DNA from: Cepaea nemoralis | Taxonomy: Eukaryota > Mollusca > Gastropoda > Stylommatophora > Helicidae | Direction: 5' to 3' | Assembly: GCA_014155875.1 (NCBI GenBank) | Contig: JACEFZ010017425.1 | Coordinates: forward strand, 934,501 to 998,500 | Length of the DNA stretch: 64,000 nucleotides | In this document: positions 41,883-52,505 of the stretch, one piece after another | Numbering within the stretch: the stretch's first letter is position 1 | How the letters are laid out: each line of letters begins with the position of its first letter | Program-made: the position numbers and the translations under genes | The notes under the pieces: generated by a model | The model's input: only the letters and a program-made list of their open reading frames with translations | Told to the model about the DNA's origin: nothing | Databases searched by the model: none

Positions 41883-41885
<3 letters not shown>
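41600..41885 (+). pseudogene. RTE-like 3' end fragment G3 running into (TA)n
   Basis: Plus-strand residues KFFGHVMRRNGLENLLTTDK, IEGNRPRGRPRGKYLDGL and RDRNTELIHDSCDRVKWRVM are the C-terminus of the family whose better copy is at 53.1-56.2 kb. The normal ending (SRHGT and tail) is replaced by the TA microsatellite. Confidence 0.75.

Positions 41886-41963
<78 letters not shown>
41886..41963. repeat. (TA)n microsatellite
   Basis: About 78 bp of TA dinucleotides. With the shorter TATATATATA at 42239-42250 it brackets the hammerhead-bearing segment. Confidence 0.95.
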
Positions 41964-41965
<2 letters not shown>

Positions 41966-41999
41966 ATTATTTGGTTGTTTCGGGATTTGAAATTTAAAT

Positions 42000-42240
42000 A
42001 TTGAGCACAACCCACTACTGGCAACGCCGATCGCATTCCGGCACAAACCTAAGGCCTATCCACGTCATGGAAACACTATACTCGAGTTTCGCCCTCGTTT
42101 GAGCTCGTCAGTAGTGCATATCCCTGACCGGATCCGGAAACAAGCCCCGGATCACGCGTGTGAAGCGGGTGTGTAACCACGCGGCACACACTGGACACGC
42201 CAAATTATCACACCGGAATACCACAACGCTACCCATCGTA
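42000..42240 (-). mobile_element. GC-richer segment carrying a hammerhead ribozyme, possible Penelope/retrozyme terminal repeat
   Basis: About 240 bp of clearly different composition between two TA tracts. It has no reading frame. It contains the hammerhead motif at 42069-42123. Penelope-like elements, retrozymes and some SINEs carry such ribozymes in their terminal repeats; which of these this is cannot be told from one copy. A Penelope GIY-YIG remnant exists at 52.5 kb in the same window but is not linked to this copy. Confidence 0.5.
42069..42123 (-). ncRNA. Type I hammerhead ribozyme motif
   Basis: Read on the minus strand: stem I 5' strand GCACUA; core CUGACGA (fits CUGANGA); stem II GCUC, loop AAACGA, GGGC (4 bp with one G-U); core GAAA; a very short stem III (A-U and C-G pairs) closed by loop UCGA; cleavage triplet GUA; then UAGUGU, which pairs fully with the stem I strand (one G-U). 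GGA and UCC can extend stem I beyond an internal loop. All invariant core positions are present. Predicted cleavage is between minus-strand bases at 42079 and 42078. The 2-bp stem III with a 4-nt loop is the form known from Penelope-like elements and newt and schistosome repeats. Confidence 0.82.
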
Positions 42241-42251
42241 TATATATATAA

Positions 42252-42300
42252 TTTTTTTTTGCATATCCTTTACAGGACATCACTGTCAACACCAGCATCT
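42252..42300 (-). repeat. tRNA-type SINE S1, 3' end fragment
   Basis: Minus-strand GATGCTGGTGTTGACAGTG, then ATGTCCTGTAAAGGATATGC and an A run. This is the conserved 3' end of the S1 SINE family. The 5' part is missing. Confidence 0.75.
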
Positions 42301-42309
42301 TATATATAT

Positions 42310-44372
42310 GTAAGTGGAGAGTTTTGTGTAATCCGAGAGAGTTGGGACTGGTTGAAAGGTTCACTGCATACCCCTGGTACCAGGTACCTGATATGTGGTG
42401 ACTTCAATGCATGCGCCAAAGAGTGGGACAGGTCGGGGTCGAACAGACAGGGTACTGCTCTTGCAGCAGCCTTGCTTGACTCTGATGTGGTCTGTATAAA
42501 TATGGGACACCAACTAGGCTAGTGATGAGACCGGGGACCCTGACACAGCCATTGACCTGGCACTTGTATACCAAGAGGCTGCATCAGGCATAAAATGGTG
42601 TGTCCTTGGGGACCATGGAAGTGACCACTTCCCCTGTTCTGTATTGATACCTAAGTCCAGCACAGCGAAGGCTATAAGAACCCGCAGGGCATTCAGTTAT
42701 GATTGTGACCACTCTTCGATCTTGGGGCCCTTTGATCACAAAGACGATCTACACCAACAGGAAGAATCTTTACCCAACCACCATTGTGGACACCAGAGGT
42801 GGATCAATTATGGAGGGAAAAGAGTACGGCCATGCGGTATTGGCAGAGGGTGCAAAGAGCAACCAATTCAGTTGACACAGCATTGGAGGAGGCTGAAAGG
42901 AATTTTTTAAAAAGTGAAGGTGCAGGATTTTAAACACCAGGCAGCAGAAGCAAACAAGATGAAGTTTGAACAATGTATAAATGAAGTTTGTGGGGATGTG
43001 AATTGGATAAATTCTGGAGGCTGCACTGACAGATGAATAGACAGGCAAAGTCTGGTACACATGGTACAGTTTATGATGATAACAACCAACCTATGACAAC
43101 TGACCAGGACAGAGGGGAGGCTTTTCTTGCTTGATTTCTAAAACAGGCTGATCAGCAGGACATGACCATTAGGGATATGATCAGAGAAGCCTTGTCACTG
43201 GTCACTAGGAAGGAGGACTATGAAGACATGATAAAGGTAGAGGATATTAGACTTGTGCTGAAGAGAGCTAAAGACACAGCGCCAGGCCAGGATGGGATTA
43301 GGTACATCTATATGAGGAACATGAATGATGGGGACTTGGCTCTTTGTTTCAAACTAAGCATGAAAATTGCTGAAATACCCCAGTATTGGTTGAACAGCTA
43401 CCTGGTTTCCCCCCCACCCCCCCCCCCCCCCCCCCCCCCTCCCTTCCCAAAGCCAGGTAAGGATCACTCAAGACTTAAAGGTTACAAAATCATAACCCTG
43501 CAAAACACCTTTGGCAAATTCCTCGAAAAGATAGTAGCATGCAGGCTCCAGCAACATTTTGAAAGTCATAATATGCTTCCCAAAGGACTCTGGAGTTACC
43601 GGCCTGGGAAGAACACCTGGGCCAATGCGGCTACTTTTGCATTTGATGTCTGTGAGGGCTTCCAGGATAAACAAGAGACAGGGCGGCAGCTCTTGACCTA
43701 GAGGATGCTTATAACCAGGTTAAATATGTTCAGTTGATATACACTCTGTTGAACATGGAGGTCTGCTCTTCGCTTGTCAAATGGGTTGCGGCAATTCTTT
43801 ATGAGCATAAAATTGCACTGCGCATGGGTTCCTAGACTTCTGACCCATGTATATTTGGGCTGCCACAGGGATCTGCCATGTCCCCAGTGCTCTTTAATGT
43901 CTACACCAGCAAAGTTGCAGATATTGAGACACCAGGTATTAGTAGAATCTTGACTTTTGCAGATGATGTGCTGATGTACAGGCAGGGATAAGACAGTTAA
44001 AGTTTGGCTGCAGACTTACAGATGGCAGTAAACAGGGTGACGGAGTGGTGCAGGGATGCAGGGATTGTTATAAACATAGACAAGGCATCGGTTGTGTGGT
44101 ACTTCCGGATAACCGGATCATGAAGGCAGATGCCCCATGTATTATATTCAATGGATATCCTCTTAGTAGAGAGAGTAAATTAAGTACTTGGGAATCACCT
44201 TTGACAGGTTTATCTCTTTAAAGGATCATGTGGAGGTTTTGGTGGTGAAGGCTGGTAAGGGACTTTATGCATTGAGGGCGATGGCAGCAACCAGAGTAGA
44301 GCAGAAGATGCTTTAAAGGCTTTTTCACCAATTAATACTTTCTGTCTGAAGTATTGGATGGAGCTGCTCACA
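42310..44372 (+). pseudogene. I/Nimb-like non-LTR element C: endonuclease and RT
   Basis: Plus-strand remnant. Endonuclease part: TRYLICGDFNACAKEWDRSG near 42390, then frame breaks. RT part (43162-43701): KRAKDTAPGQDGIRYIYMRN, KGYKIITLQNTFGKFLEKIV, LWSYRPGKNTWANAATFAFD; then in other frames the ADD motif (LTFADDVLMY near 43955) and YLGI-type residues near 44190. A run of about 30 C residues at 43408-43440 sits where sister copies read SYLVPLPKPGKD, inflating the proline stretch. It is cut at ~44372 by the minus-strand element D. Confidence 0.8.
43408..43440 (+). repeat. Poly-C expansion inside an RT reading frame
   Basis: About 30 nearly uninterrupted C residues encode a proline run. Related copies at 60.1 kb and 8.5 kb have only a few Cs there (PLPKP). 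This is either a slippage product or an assembly artefact. Confidence 0.8.
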
Positions 44373-46465
44373 TTATCAGTTATCAGTTATCAGTTGGAGT
44401 ATCTTCGTTGCACTCCGGACAGGTCCATAGGTGCTCATATCCTCCCCCCAGCATATGCATCAACGTCCGGTGGCTAATAGTGCCAGTTCTGTGTTGGTTG
44501 ACGAGGCACCTCGTTTTCCTGATGTACCTCTATCGTCTGGCCGTGCCGATTCTTACTTCCAAGTCTTTCATCCTGGACAGCGATGTGGATTCACTGATGT
44601 CAAAGTCCTCTGTTCTCGCCATATCTTCAAGGACGTTAATAACATCGGCACAATCCATGGGTTGGCCATCTACAGGGGGTGCAGAGCCAGCCAGTTTATC
44701 AGCTCGTTCATTTCCCTCGACTCCCGCATGTCCCGGGACGAAGATGAAGGTGACTTTACAGACAACAGACTTCCGCAGCGACTCAGTTCACTGTCTACGT
44801 ACAGATCCAGCTTCGACCTTCCGAATCATGCTCATTGAATCACTAAGTACACACACGTTGGTATAATGCTGTGATTCCAGCCATATGAAAGCCTGTGTAA
44901 CTACCATCACCTCGATCGTCATGCTGCTCGTGGTCATAGAGCGGGCACCACTGGATTCTTGAACTGTTCGGCCCGCTGAATGAGCTGTAAATGCCCACGC
45001 ACTTCTCTGCTGCTTTACAACAGATCCATCTGTATAGATGAGCACTTCGGGGCTATCTGAGTGTTCATAGATGAGCGCGTTCACCTCTGCATTGACAGCA
45101 GCAGGGTTCTGCTCTCTGCACCGTCTGTCGAGTGTGATAATGCAGGAGAAAGTGCACTTAAAAGCTGGAGGCACCGGCACCCATTCCTTGCCGGGGTTGA
45201 TACTGGTAGGACTGCAGACCTGTCTGGTGACATCTTCCGCCCAACCCATCCATGATTTGCCCCTCTTTAGCCTGTCACCCTTTTCTCTGAATATATCCTC
45301 ATGCAGAGGGTACTGCTCATCTGCACTTATTTTTATGTATGCACGAGCTTTCCAGATCTTGATCCTGTGGTTCATTGTCGGGAAGTCAAGCAGGTATCTC
45401 ATTGCTACACAGCTGGTGAATAACACTGGGTCATGAGTGCAGAGAATGGGCAGCGGGCCGAACTGAGTTTGAAGTGCAACAGCTGATCCAGAGCAACAAA
45501 CATCAAGGTGACATAGTCATCTACACCGATGGGTCAGTGGTGAGAAACAGACATAGTGGTTGGGGCTTTATTGCAAAGGCTAATAGGCGAGTCTTAAAAA
45601 AGGAGAGTCTGGCATATGAGACTACGACCTCCAGCATGAGAATGGAGGTGGAGGCAGTAACAGCTGCATTCCGGTGGCTAGAGGAGACTACTGCAACACA
45701 CGTATTCATTACGGATTCAAACAGTATGCTTAGCAGGGTGGAGAAAGGAATGTTTCGTGTGGAATGGCTCTTGTCGCTTCAGAGGTCACAGATCGTGAGA
45801 ATTATATGGATATTTTGCCCTGGCCATGCGGGTGTACGAGGGAATGAACAGGCTGATAGGCTAGAAGGGAAGGCACCTCTTGGTGGAATTTTGCCTATAG
45901 ACAAGGGGGAAGTGGTCGTGCGTTTGTGGGACCAGGTGGAGAAGGTGGAGGAACAGATTGAGAACCCATATGTGGAAAGAATGAGATTGCGGGGGATCGG
46001 CAGGGGTTCTGGAAGAATCTCAAAACTGAGAGGGAAGACCAGGAGAACTTTTTAATCAGATAGCGGTGGGAACAATTAGTAGTATGACTCTTCGCTGGCT
46101 GTTGAACGAGGGGACGGAGCATGTATGGGAATATGGGAATGTCCTGAGTGGATTTATGTTGGTTCTTAACTCAACTCAACTACACAGCTGGTGTCTCTCG
46201 TGCAGCCCAGGATGATGCGCATGGCTTCATTTTGTACCTTTTCAAGTCTTCCAATCTGTGTAGGGCTGACAGTAAGGATGGCCAGGGCATACTCAGTTGG
46301 TGAAAGTACCAGTCCTTGGAATAGAAGTATTAACAGTCTTTGCTCAATATTGGCAGTTGCCATGACTCTCATTGCTGACAAACCTTTTCGAGCTTTTGTT
46401 ATGACATAATCAACATGATCTCTGAATGACAGGCTATGATCAAACCTCACGCCAAGATATGTCAT
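44373..46465 (-). mobile_element. Non-LTR element D (RNase H family with ATCAGTT-type tail), split by C'
   Basis: Minus-strand element in two parts. 46489-46194: QMTYLGVRFDHSLSFRDHVD, KVQNEAMRIILGCTRDTSCV. 45406-44373: AMRYLLDFPTMNHRIKIW, VLIYTDGSVVKQQRSAWAF, VCVLSDSMSMIRKVEAG and later GNERAD-type sequence in shifted frames. The residues TSCV occur on both sides of the insertion because the 12-bp target site was duplicated. Its 3' end at 44373-44400 is a tandem tail of TATCAGT words, different from the CTCAA tail of C' and B, so D is a separate subfamily. Confidence 0.8.
45419..46181 (+). mobile_element. Non-LTR element C', 5'-truncated, inserted antisense into D
   Basis: Flanked by perfect 12-bp duplications ACACAGCTGGTG (45407-45418 and 46182-46193). 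It contains only the RNase H and C-terminal end: VIYTDGSVVRNRHSGWGFIA, MRMEVEAVTAAFRWLEE, HVFITDSNSMLSRVEKG and GVRGNEQADRLEGKAP, i.e. all four catalytic positions. A frame change near 46055 follows KTRRTF. It ends TTCTTAACTCAACTCAAC. Close to the copy at 58.1 kb. Confidence 0.88.
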
Positions 46466-46468
46466 CTG

Positions 46469-46786
46469 ATAGGCTGGCAGGGAATGCACCTTTTATTGGT
46501 AGATTACCTATGCACAAGGGAGAGGTGGTCGTGTGTCTGTGGGACCAGGGGAGAAGGTGGGGAACAGATTGAGAACCCGTATGTTATGTGGAAAGAATTA
46601 GATTGCGGGGGATTGGCAGAGGTACTGGTAGAATCTCAAAACTGAGAGGGAAGACCAGGAGAACTTTTAATCAAATAGCAGAGTGAACGATTAGTTGTGT
46701 GACTCTTTGCTGGCTGTTGAACGAGGGGACGGAGTGCATATGGGAATGTCCTGAATGCAGTGATGTCAATTCTTAGCTCAACTAAA
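46469..46786 (+). pseudogene. Non-LTR element E, 3' end fragment
   Basis: Plus-strand RNase H end starting at DRLAGNAPF and continuing GRISKLRGKTRRTFNQIA, with stops, ending TCTTAGCTCAACTAAACC. It abuts the 5' end of D directly. No flanking duplication was found, so the join may be a deletion or template switch. Confidence 0.7.
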
Positions 46787-47069
46787 CCACTATGAAGAGC
46801 AGAAAAGCTTCTAGCAGTGATAAAATATCAATAACAGCCCTTGAGGAATTTGGACCATAAATTATGAGGTATGAAATGATATATTCAATAGAGGTTTTGT
46901 TTAGAAGAATGACAACATTTATCAAAACATCATCTGCTGAGTGCGCATATTTTAGAATAATCAGTATTATGAACGCAACACTAAAAATACTGATTAGCAT
47001 CACAACGACTAGAATGCCAGGTTTCCATTTGGGAGAACTGGGTTTAATCCTCATTACAGTGATGGATTT

Positions 47070-47321
47070 TATTAGAAAGCAGCAAGCCAAATGGTTTGGC
47101 CATGCAAGTAGGTTACCAGTCAACAGCATACCACAACAAGCAATGATGTACAGACCAGATGGAAACAGAGGAAGAGGCCGACCACGTAAACGTTGGACGT
47201 AGGGAATAGCAGAGTCCATGGGAATATCGATATATGAAGCCCATAATCGGGCACTCTCACGAAGTTTATACTTCACCTCGACACCGCAAGGTACAAGAGG
47301 AACATGATGAGATGAGATGAG
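47070..47321 (+). mobile_element. RTE-like fragment F2 with perfect target duplication
   Basis: 252 bp flanked by 14-bp duplications ACAGTGATGGATTT (47056-47069 and 47322-47335). Residues RKQQAKWFGHASRLPVNS, RPDGNRGRGRPRKRWT, then a stop and GIAESMGISIYEAHN. It ends in ATGATGAGATGAGATGAG. Only the last ~85 codons were copied, a severe 5' truncation. Confidence 0.85.
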
Positions 47322-47786
47322 ACAGTGATGGATTTGTTTGTCTATTGGGAGCAAACAGAAAAACTTAACCTGCACAGTTTACAGAGCTTCCTTAGCCAGG
47401 TGGCCTTTATTCCTCAAGCTCAAGACCTCCATCCCCCACAATATACTATAGGCAGTAATGACAATTTTTACTGAAAATATACCCAAGATCACATATGAGA
47501 GAATAAAAAGTAAAATAAGCATTCTATTTCCAGCAGAATAGTTTGCTTTTCAAAACAGGACAGGAAGCAATATTTTGTTTGAGAACACTGACAGAAAAAT
47601 ATATCATCATGTAGCAGTTGCATTGCAGAATGTTGCTCTCATCATGGCCTGCCGAAAAGCTTCTGTATCTCTGGCCATTTCTCCAGCCTTGTGCACTCTG
47701 ATGTCCAAGTTGTCTGCAGTGTCTTGTGACTGTCTATCTATACCTCATTTCACCTCTTTTGAATAGTCCCTGTTGTTATTGATTGT

Positions 47787-47806
47787 GGGTGGGGGGGGGG
47801 GGGGGA
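47787..47806. repeat. Poly-G tract
   Basis: About 15-18 G residues interrupted by one T at the left. Low complexity, no coding meaning. Confidence 0.9.
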
Positions 47807-47878
47807 AGAAATTCAAAGTTTGTGGCATATTCAATTTCTTCTATTGATTGTGATGTTTAGTTGGTATACAAGAATGGC

Positions 47879-48112
47879 CGGTCTCCCTGGCCAAGGAATT
47901 AGCAGCTTTCTCCGTAACCCCGAATACTCTCGTGGTTGACGTGAGCGCATGAGAATTGGAAGCGGTTCGATCGCGCCAGTGATTTATGAGAGTATGAAGC
48001 CGGTCGCTCAGAAATCAATGGCAAACTACTGAGCGTAATATTGCCAAGAAATCAACAATCAGCTGAAAGATACTGATGTTGACAGCGACGTCCTGTAAAG
48101 GATATGCAAAAC
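47879..48112 (+). repeat. tRNA-type SINE S1, full-length copy 5
   Basis: 234 bp between perfect 13-bp duplications ATACAAGAATGGC (47866-47878 and 48113-48125). This is the best copy for structure: CTGGCCAAGG in the A-box position, GCGGTTCGATCGCG containing a perfect B box, then CAATGGCAAACTACTGAGCG. The 3' end reads GATGTTGACAGCGACG, then TCCTGTAAAGGATATGCAAA. The long A-to-B spacing fits a Ser/Leu-type tRNA origin. Confidence 0.88.
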
Positions 48113-48284
48113 ATACAAGAATGGCATAATGCATGTACATGGTTAAACTGTTATTAGTTACTCATTGTGATTGCTCTTTATTCCATATGTGCTGGTTAGT
48201 GCATATTTTTTTATGTGACTAGATATGTGATCATTGAATGTGTGCTTATTCATAAATCACTACTATCTTTAGAAGAAATTTCAT

Positions 48285-49745
48285 TCATCCATCATGTGCC
48301 ATGCCAATAAGCGTGGGCTGTCATGATTTGCCATCTCAGTCGATCACCAGAGTCGTGGATCAGCTCGTGTTCTTGTCTCGACCATACCATGTGGTGAAGC
48401 CATCCAGGTATTTACTTCTCTGCCTTCCCCTTGTTCTCTACCCCTCCATCTTGCCAGTTGTCACCAAGTTCTCCAATTTATTTCTTCTCATAATGTGGCA
48501 AAAAATGTTGACTGTCTACGTCTAATTTCTCTAATCAGTGTACGATTTTCATTTGTTTCTTGTAAGACTTGGTCATTGGTTTTTCTGTCTATCCATGGTA
48601 TTCTTTACATTTTCCTCAGAAAGAACACTTCCACAGCCATCAGATGTTTTTCAGCTTGTCTGCTCATTGTTTACGCTTCACATCCATACAAAAGTGCAGA
48701 TTCTATGAAGAACCTCAACACTCTTTTTCTTATTGCAATTTACATCTTTTTATCTGTCAGTATGTTTTCCATCTTGCAAAAGGCTACCTTCACCATGGCG
48801 ATTTGTTCTACTCTCTTCAGGGTATCTCCCATCAGATGTTATGACAGTTCCAAGATAATTATACCGATTCACTTGTATAAGAATATTCCAATTTACTTGT
48901 ATATTACATTATGGTGTTTCCTTCTTCCTAGTGACGACCATAATCTATGTCTTCTTACAATTTAATTATAATCCTAGTTGTTCACTGTGTGCAACAACCA
49001 CATCTACTAAATGTTGCAGATGCTGCTCATTGTCTGCAATCAATACTGTGTCAACCGCATATCTAATGTTATTGATGTTATGTCCCCCATGATGATTCCT
49101 TTCATACCTTATACATTTCTGAAAATATTTTCACTGTACAGGGAAAAAAGATCTGGAGACATTACACATCTCTGCCTCACACGGCTCTTAATAGGCTGAT
49201 ACTGACCTACTTCATTATCAATCTTTATTGCAGCTTTTTGTTTCCAATATATGGTTTTTACAAGGCTACAGTTTTTCCCATCAATTTGTAGATCTACAAA
49301 CATCCTTATCATGGTGACATATCTTGTTTTATCAAAAGCCTTTGTGTAGTCAATGGAGCTAAGATGTAGGTCTTAGTTTACTTCTATAGAACATGCAATG
49401 AATGTACTCAGCATATACACAGCATTAATTGTACCTTTACCCACATTGTTCTTCTGCTATTTGGGGTTGTATTGTTTCCTAACTTTTTGCATGATAATTC
49501 TTAGCAAAATCTTTGTGATGTGACTCATTATATTAATTATTCGATGTTGATCACATTCCAAGGCTCCTGATTTCTTTGGAATTGCAATAAATATAGAATT
49601 ACATAATTCAGGATATATCTCCAGTATCATATATTGTGTTCAGCAGTCTGGTGACTTGGTCTATTCTTCTAAGGCATTGGTAATTTCTGTTGTGGTGTTG
49701 TCTGAACTGGGGGTCTTGCCAGTTTTCAAAAGAAATTTACAGAAT
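48285..49745 (-). pseudogene. RTE-like element G2, degraded
   Basis: Minus-strand remnant with stops in every section. Recoverable: SIFIAIPKKSGALECDQHRI near 49570; DYTKAFDK near 49340; VRQRCVMSPDLFSLYSENIF near 49140; KLENLVTTGKMEG near 48480; and an end GCATGGCACATGATGGATG at 48290. It parallels the better copy at 53.1-56.2 kb throughout, so it is an older member of that family. Confidence 0.75.
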
Positions 49746-50053
49746 ATAAAAATGCAATCGTTTGCATGTAAATAATTTTTACCAATTGTTAGTAGAACTG
49801 CCTTCAAGTTGCCTCATATTTTCTAAATATTTTGTGCTTTTGATCTGTTTGGTTTTGGACATTTTGGTTTCTCTGCTTTTACCAGTTGCTCTTGTCATTT
49901 TAACAGTTAGGTACTACTATTGTTTAGTATCATTTCTCTGTAATTTAATAGTCTGTGTCTTAAATAAGTGATCAGTCTGACAGTTGTTTTGGAAGCTTAC
50001 CATATTCTGTTTTCACCTTTACAAATATTACATTTTGCTTCTTAATGTTACAG

Positions 50054-50211
50054 ACAACAATGCTATTGAAGATAAGCTATTACATCACAATGAAGGGCAA
50101 CTGCAGCCAGATTTAGCTTTACCTATTGCTGTAGATGGCAATGCAGCACAGAGATATGACACTAACAATGATGAGAAGAAGCTGGATCTCGCTTTTGTTG
50201 GTCAAATTAAG
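50054..50211 (+). CDS. SDF4: Cab45/SDF4-like protein, second coding exon
   Basis: Acceptor TTAATGTTACAG ends at 50053. The frame (DNNAIEDKLLHHNEGQLQPD and onward to FVGQIK) is open and fits phase 1 in, phase 0 out. The segment is hydrophilic and acidic with no domain, matching the variable linker before the EF-hands in Cab45. The proposed donor AAG|GTCTGT at 50212 is weaker than the others, but it gives the phase needed to join AAA at 62226. Frame continuity with both neighbours is the main support. Confidence 0.65.
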
Positions 50212-51179
50212 GTCTGTTAAATTGTGTTTAATATTATTTATTTTGGTCATTCTGTTTATACTATTATAATAATTAAATAATAATGTTGATGTCTAGTTGT
50301 GCATCATTTACTAATGGATCATATAAGTATAAACATTTCTTGTTGCTGCAGTCTCTTGAATCTTAGTCAATATTAATTATTAAAATTGTTCTTCTAAACT
50401 ATATGTTGCTTAGGATGTTAATTTGAATCACTTATCTGCCTTTATATTTATCTTGATTATTAGGACAAGTTAGACATATTATTTGCTAACTTAGGAACTC
50501 CTAGACTGTCATGAGGAAGTAATAAAAGTCCTTGTCATTTCAAAATATCTTGAAATCAGCGGGAAATGGCAATACAAAATGAAACCAGTGAAACACAAAT
50601 TCATTTACTATACCCCCAAAAAATTTCTGTAACAGGAACCGGTTTGGGTATGTGATGTATTAGGACTAACACAATTTTTTATAGCCTGAGTGCACAGAAG
50701 ATTGGGTAGTGAGTCTTTTCCTCCCACAATGAATGACAAGAGCTGACTTTGAATCCTTATCCGACCACAATCATGCCATTGTCAGCTTAACATCCTAACA
50801 ATTGCAACTGCGCACCCACTTACGTGCTGTACAACTAAGTGAATATCACAGCAATACAAATTCCACGCATACGTGATGAGAAATATATACAAAGTATATA
50901 AATATGTATATTAACAAAAAATACCAAAGAAACATGAATAAATGGTAAAATCATAACACATGTTCAATGTTTTAGCTACAATAACCTCTGTCAGGGAGAG
51001 CACAATGATTTTAAAATAAGAGCATTTAATGAATATTATACAGAGCAAAGGTAACTGAAACTAAGGAAGTGGTACACACTGGATGTGCAACTACCACTTT
51101 TAGTTAACATCCACATTTGTACAATTATTTGGATGAAAATAGGTATAATAATATCAAAAAGGAAAGTACAATTATATAC

Positions 51180-52258
51180 TATACACAGAAACAAGCTGTG
51201 GGAAATCCTTAAACAATATGGAGTGAGTACACATCTAACAAACCTATGTAGAAGCTTATACAACGACAGTGAATGCATAGTGAGAGCAACTGGGGGACAC
51301 TCAGAACCCTTCACCATAAGATCTGGAGTACGACAAGGTTGTGTCCTGTCCCCTCTCTTGTTCATAACATATATAGACAACATATGTAAAGAAACCAGCC
51401 AAACAGAGACAGCAAGAACACCACATGACGAGAACACAGAAGAAGAACTATCTGCAAATCTAACCATTAGAGAACTCCTGTTTGCGGACGACCAAGTACT
51501 AATAGCAAAATCAGAAGCTGAATTACAAGACCACATGAATAGTCTAAACGAAATGTGTGGGGAACATAACATGAAAATTAGCACAAGTAAAACAGAGGTA
51601 ATGACTGTAACTAAAAAAGGAAAAGCAACAACGATTCACCTAAACGAACATCACTTGAAACAAGTAAAGAGTTTCAAGTACCTAGGAAGTATAATGTCAT
51701 CAAATGGTAAATCAGAAGACGAGATCGAAAATAGATGAAAAAAGGCAAACCAACTCATTGGACAAATGGCATCAATACTAAAGAACGAACATGTATCAAT
51801 AACTACTAAGAAAGCACTTTACAACACAATCTTCCTACCAACTCTGTGTTGCCAATGCCAAACATAGACAGTGACAGAAAAAGAGAAAAGAAAAATCACA
51901 ACAACAAAAATGAGATTCCTGAGAAGAATACTCAATGTATCAAGAAGAGATAAGATCAGAAATGAAGAAATCAGGACTAAAGTGGGGGTTATAGCTGCAC
52001 CAGATTTTATTAGAAGGCAGCAAGTCAAATGGTTTGGCCATGCAAGTAGGTTACCAACTAACAGTATACCACAACAAGCATTGATGTACAGACCAGAGGG
52101 AAGCAGCGGAAGAGGCCGACCATGTAAACGATGGACGCAGGGAATAACAGAGTCCATGGGAATATCGATACATGAAGCCCATAAGCAGTCACTCTCCCGC
52201 TTTTTATACTTCATCTCGGGACTGCAAGGTACAAGAGGAACATGATGAGATGAGATGA
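51180..52258 (+). pseudogene. RTE-like element F1, 5'-truncated
   Basis: Starts in the RT palm: NKLWEILKQYGVSTHLTNLC, then TIRSGVRQGCVLSPLLFITY, ELLFADDQVLIAKSEAELQD (catalytic ADD), VKSFKYLGSIMSSNGKSEDE. After a stop near 51736 and one near 51867 it continues RKITTTKMRFLRRILNVSRR, RRQQVKWFGHASRLPTNS, SSGRGRPCKRWTQGITESMG. It ends in ATGATGAGATGAGATGAG. Well preserved otherwise. The 3' end matches the F2 and F3 fragments in intron 1. Confidence 0.85.
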
Positions 52259-52380
52259 GACAGAGAAAGTGAAGGCGGTCATAATGTTAAACGACATGAC
52301 AGAAATTGGAAAGGTGTAAAATTGTGACCGTGGCATTGACATCAATATTCGTTTCTGTCAAATATAGGCCAAAGTTATAG

Positions 52381-52492
52381 TTAAATGGTTTTCCATTTTA
52401 AGCCCGCGTTAAATGGCTTTCCATTTTAAGCCTGCGTTAAATGGCTTTCCATTTTAAGCCTGCATTAAATGGCTTTCCATTTTAAGCCTGGC
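52381..52492. repeat. 28-bp tandem repeat, four units, each a hairpin
   Basis: Units start at 52381, 52409, 52437 and 52465, an exact 28-bp period. Each contains AAATGGCTTTCCATTT, an inverted repeat with a 4-nt loop, followed by TAAGCCTGCG. It lies about 15 bp from the Penelope-like endonuclease remnant. Confidence 0.9.
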
Positions 52493-52505
52493 TGAACTGT
52501 CCGAA

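Larger units (their letters stand above)
36605..50053 (+). other. Intron 1 of the Cab45-like gene, 13.4 kb
   Basis: From GTGAGT to TTACAG. Most of it is transposable elements: the non-LTR B/hAT-3 nest, RTE-like fragments, the hammerhead region, the sense/antisense non-LTR tangle, SINEs and RTE-like G2. The stretches 36666-37236, 41391-41599 and 49746-50053 hold nothing I recognise. Confidence 0.75.

Noticed and set aside
41702..42046. Open frames ending in Tyr-Ile repeats
   Set aside because: The repeats are the TA microsatellite; only the RTE-like residues before it are meaningful.
51036..51584. 182-codon minus-strand frame
   Set aside because: It is the antisense shadow of the RTE-like RT in F1, whose sense frame has clear RT motifs.
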